Below, in pieces: positions 6,282-7,349 of a stretch of 7,349 bases of DNA (positions within the stretch are counted from its first letter, which is position 1; each line of letters begins with the position of its first letter). The stretch covers positions 1 through 7,349 of the forward strand of contig PMFP01000043.1 in assembly GCA_003155175.1 (NCBI GenBank), given 5' to 3'. The notes under the pieces were generated by a model. The model was not told the origin of the DNA and did not search any database. It was given only the letters and a program-made list of their open reading frames with translations. The position numbers were made by a program, and so were the translations under genes. This DNA comes from Vulcanimicrobiota bacterium. GTDB lineage: Bacteria; Vulcanimicrobiota; Vulcanimicrobiia; Vulcanimicrobiales; Vulcanimicrobiaceae.

Positions 6282-6828
6282 TGCCTTTGCTCCCCGGACG
6301 GTAGGCTAGGATGGCGATCGGCCCCATGACGAGCAGGATCACCCAGAGCGGCCACTTCACGATGCTCATCAGCACGAACGTCATGAGCAGCAACGCAAGA
6401 TCGAGTGGTTTAAGGAACTGCTTCTTGCCGGTGTGCCACGTGATCGCGGAGAGCAAGCCGACGGCGCCGGCTGAGATGCCGGCCAGCGCAGCGTGCGCGA
6501 CCGGGTACGCGGCGTGCGCCTGCGCCGCGAGGATGCCCATGACGCCGACGAATATCGCGCCGGGCAGCACCATCGCGGTGGCGCCGACGAAAGCACCGAT
6601 TGGCCCGCGCAACTCGTCACCGACGAGAATGCACATGTTGACGGCGTTGAGACCGGGCATCGTCTGAGCGATTTCGAGCTTGGTCAGGAACTCATCGTCG
6701 GTCAGCCACTTGGTGTCGTCAACCAAGAGTCGCTGGAGATACGCCACGATGCCGCCGCCGAAACTCACCGCGCCGATGGTGGCGAACTTCTGGAAAATCG
6801 TGGCCAGGGAAACTTGTCGTGCCGGCAC
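6274..6828 (-). CDS. Short-chain chromate (CHR) family transporter subunit, first gene of the pair
   Basis: This 184-residue product is the other half of the putative two-protein oxyanion transporter. CHR features in order are FATIGAVSFGGGIVAYLQR (15-33), a WLTDDEFLTKLEIAQTMPGL stretch (41-60) and a glycine-rich GPIGAFVGATAMVLPGAI segment (75-92), followed by hydrophobic segments to residue 176. The usual FGGP and PGP motifs of long chromate transporters read FGGG (23-26) and PGL (58-60) here, so chromate specificity should not be assumed. The start is a GTG at 6828-6826 on the minus strand; no in-frame ATG upstream or close downstream looks better, and no strong Shine-Dalgarno motif precedes it. 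The gene ends inside the start of its partner, which supports translational coupling and production of both subunits together. Confidence 0.89.
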   Translation of the reverse strand: MPARQVSLATIFQKFATIGAVSFGGGIVAYLQRLLVDDTKWLTDDEFLTKLEIAQTMPGLNAVNMCILVGDELRGPIGAFVGATAMVLPGAIFVGVMGILAAQAHAAYPVAHAALAGISAGAVGLLSAITWHTGKKQFLKPLDLALLLMTFVLMSIVKWPLWVILLVMGPIAILAYRPGSKGNA

Positions 6829-6954
6829 GCCCGGCGCCGAGGCGGCTATTCTTCCGCACCGCGGACGACAGCCGGAACGACCGATCCGCTAAAGAGTCGA
6901 TTTTTCATCCGGGGGGCTTGTTTGGTTGAGGGCCCAGTCCCCTGCCGCAACACG
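6829..6954 (-). other. Intergenic region, presumed leader of the CHR transporter pair
   Basis: These bases lie between the fumC terminator and the GTG of the first CHR gene, so a promoter for the CHR pair would be expected here on the minus strand. I looked for a sigma-70 type -35/-10 pair and found no convincing match at 16-18 base spacing. I also see no riboswitch-like fold and no repeat. A short G/C-rich patch around 6930-6943 (GGGCCCAGTCCCC) could form only a weak stem. Confidence 0.35.
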
Positions 6955-6988
6955 CAAAGAAAGAGACGCCGGGTTTACCGGCGCCTCT
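6955..6988 (-). terminator. Rho-independent terminator of fumC
   Basis: Read on the minus strand, AGAGGCGCCGG (6988-6978) pairs with CCGGCGTCTCT (6972-6962) around the 5-base loop TAAAC. That gives an 11-base-pair stem with a single G-U wobble, followed by the U-rich tract TTCTTTG. It begins 19 bases after the fumC TAA. On the plus strand the wobble becomes an A-C mismatch and no T-run follows, so the element works in the fumC direction only. It should separate fumC transcription from the CHR genes downstream. Confidence 0.85.
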
Positions 6989-7007
6989 GCGGTCCGTTTC
7001 GTGAAGG

Positions 7008-7349
7008 TTATTTCGGGTAGGTCATTTCTTTGGGCACGACCAGGACGTCGAATTCTTCGGACGTGACGTGGCCGAGATCCAACGCGGCCTGTTTGAGCGT
7101 CTTGCGGTGGTGATGCGCGTGTTTGGCGATCTCGGCGGCCTTGTCGTAGCCGATCTTCGGCGAGAGCGCCGTAACCGTCATGAGCGACTCGCCCAAATAC
7201 TTGGCGATCTGCTCTTCGTTGGCTTGCAGACCTTCAACCGCGTGCTCGCGGAACATCGTGCACGTGTCGCGCAGCAGCGTCGTCGAGTGCAAGAAGTTCG
7301 CGATCATCACCGGATTGAACACGTTGAGTTCGAAGTTGCCCTGCGACGC
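7008..7349 (-). CDS. fumC: Class II fumarate hydratase, C-terminal part, 5' end outside window
   Basis: FumC is the iron-independent, homotetrameric fumarase that interconverts fumarate and L-malate in the citric acid cycle. The frame is open to the window edge; 113 residues are visible, beginning ASQGNFELNVFNPVM. The C-terminal domain carries blocks typical of fumarase rather than aspartase: NFELNVFNPVM, the segment LQANEEQIAKYLGESLMTVTALSPKIGYDKAAEIAKHAH, and an ending with LGHVTSEEFDVLVVPKEM. The aspartase-type ending is different and longer. The catalytic GSSxMPxKxNP loop would lie just upstream, outside the window, so active-site integrity cannot be judged. A GTG at 7322-7320 is internal and should not be taken as the start. 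The gene ends with TAA and has its own terminator. Confidence 0.94.
   Translation of the reverse strand, partial: ASQGNFELNVFNPVMIANFLHSTTLLRDTCTMFREHAVEGLQANEEQIAKYLGESLMTVTALSPKIGYDKAAEIAKHAHHHRKTLKQAALDLGHVTSEEFDVLVVPKEMTYPK

Noticed and set aside
6493..7020. A plus-strand open frame crossing the CHR gene and the intergenic region
   Set aside because: It is antisense to a CHR gene, runs through the fumC terminator, and its product has no recognisable feature.
1..7349. A hidden mobile element, CRISPR array, toxin-antitoxin or defence system
   Set aside because: No regularly spaced repeats, transposase, integrase, nuclease or small toxin-like gene pair was found; almost all the sequence is covered by ordinary housekeeping and transport genes.

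Overview
This window is a stretch of GC-rich bacterial chromosome, densely packed, with eight protein-coding genes. Two are cut by the window edges. I see no rRNA, tRNA, CRISPR array, insertion sequence or phage gene. The proteins look like those of a deep-branching, high-GC bacterium. An uncultured Terrabacteria-type lineage such as Eremiobacterota is possible, but this is an impression from protein style and codon bias and is held with low confidence.

Left part, plus strand (1-3655): the C-terminal third of the ribosome-assembly GTPase Der, then plsY (overlapping der by 4 bases), efp, and a large membrane-anchored CHASE2 sensor fused to a class III adenylate cyclase. The first three are core housekeeping genes for ribosome biogenesis, phospholipid synthesis and translation of polyproline stretches. 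The cyclase follows efp after 22 bases and may be co-transcribed with it. It would sense an extracytoplasmic signal and make cAMP.

Middle part, plus strand (3665-5715): a TauE/SafE-type (TSUP) transporter starting 9 bases after the cyclase stop, then a major facilitator superfamily exporter 20 bases further on. Spacing suggests that one transcript could run from der to the MFS gene, although no promoter could be identified.

Right part, minus strand (7349-5721): the C-terminal end of class II fumarase (fumC) with a good intrinsic terminator behind it, a 179-base intergenic region, and two overlapping genes for the two halves of a short-chain chromate (CHR) transporter. The second of these genes converges on the MFS gene with only 5 bases between the stop codons.

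Functionally this is an ordinary housekeeping and transport region, and I found no convincing new biological system. The points most worth a second look are a GC-rich hairpin abutting the efp start codon, a Thr-to-Met change in a conserved PlsY motif, the clustering of TSUP and CHR transporters that both belong to oxyanion-associated families, the near absence of Shine-Dalgarno motifs, and the 5-base convergent junction without a visible terminator.
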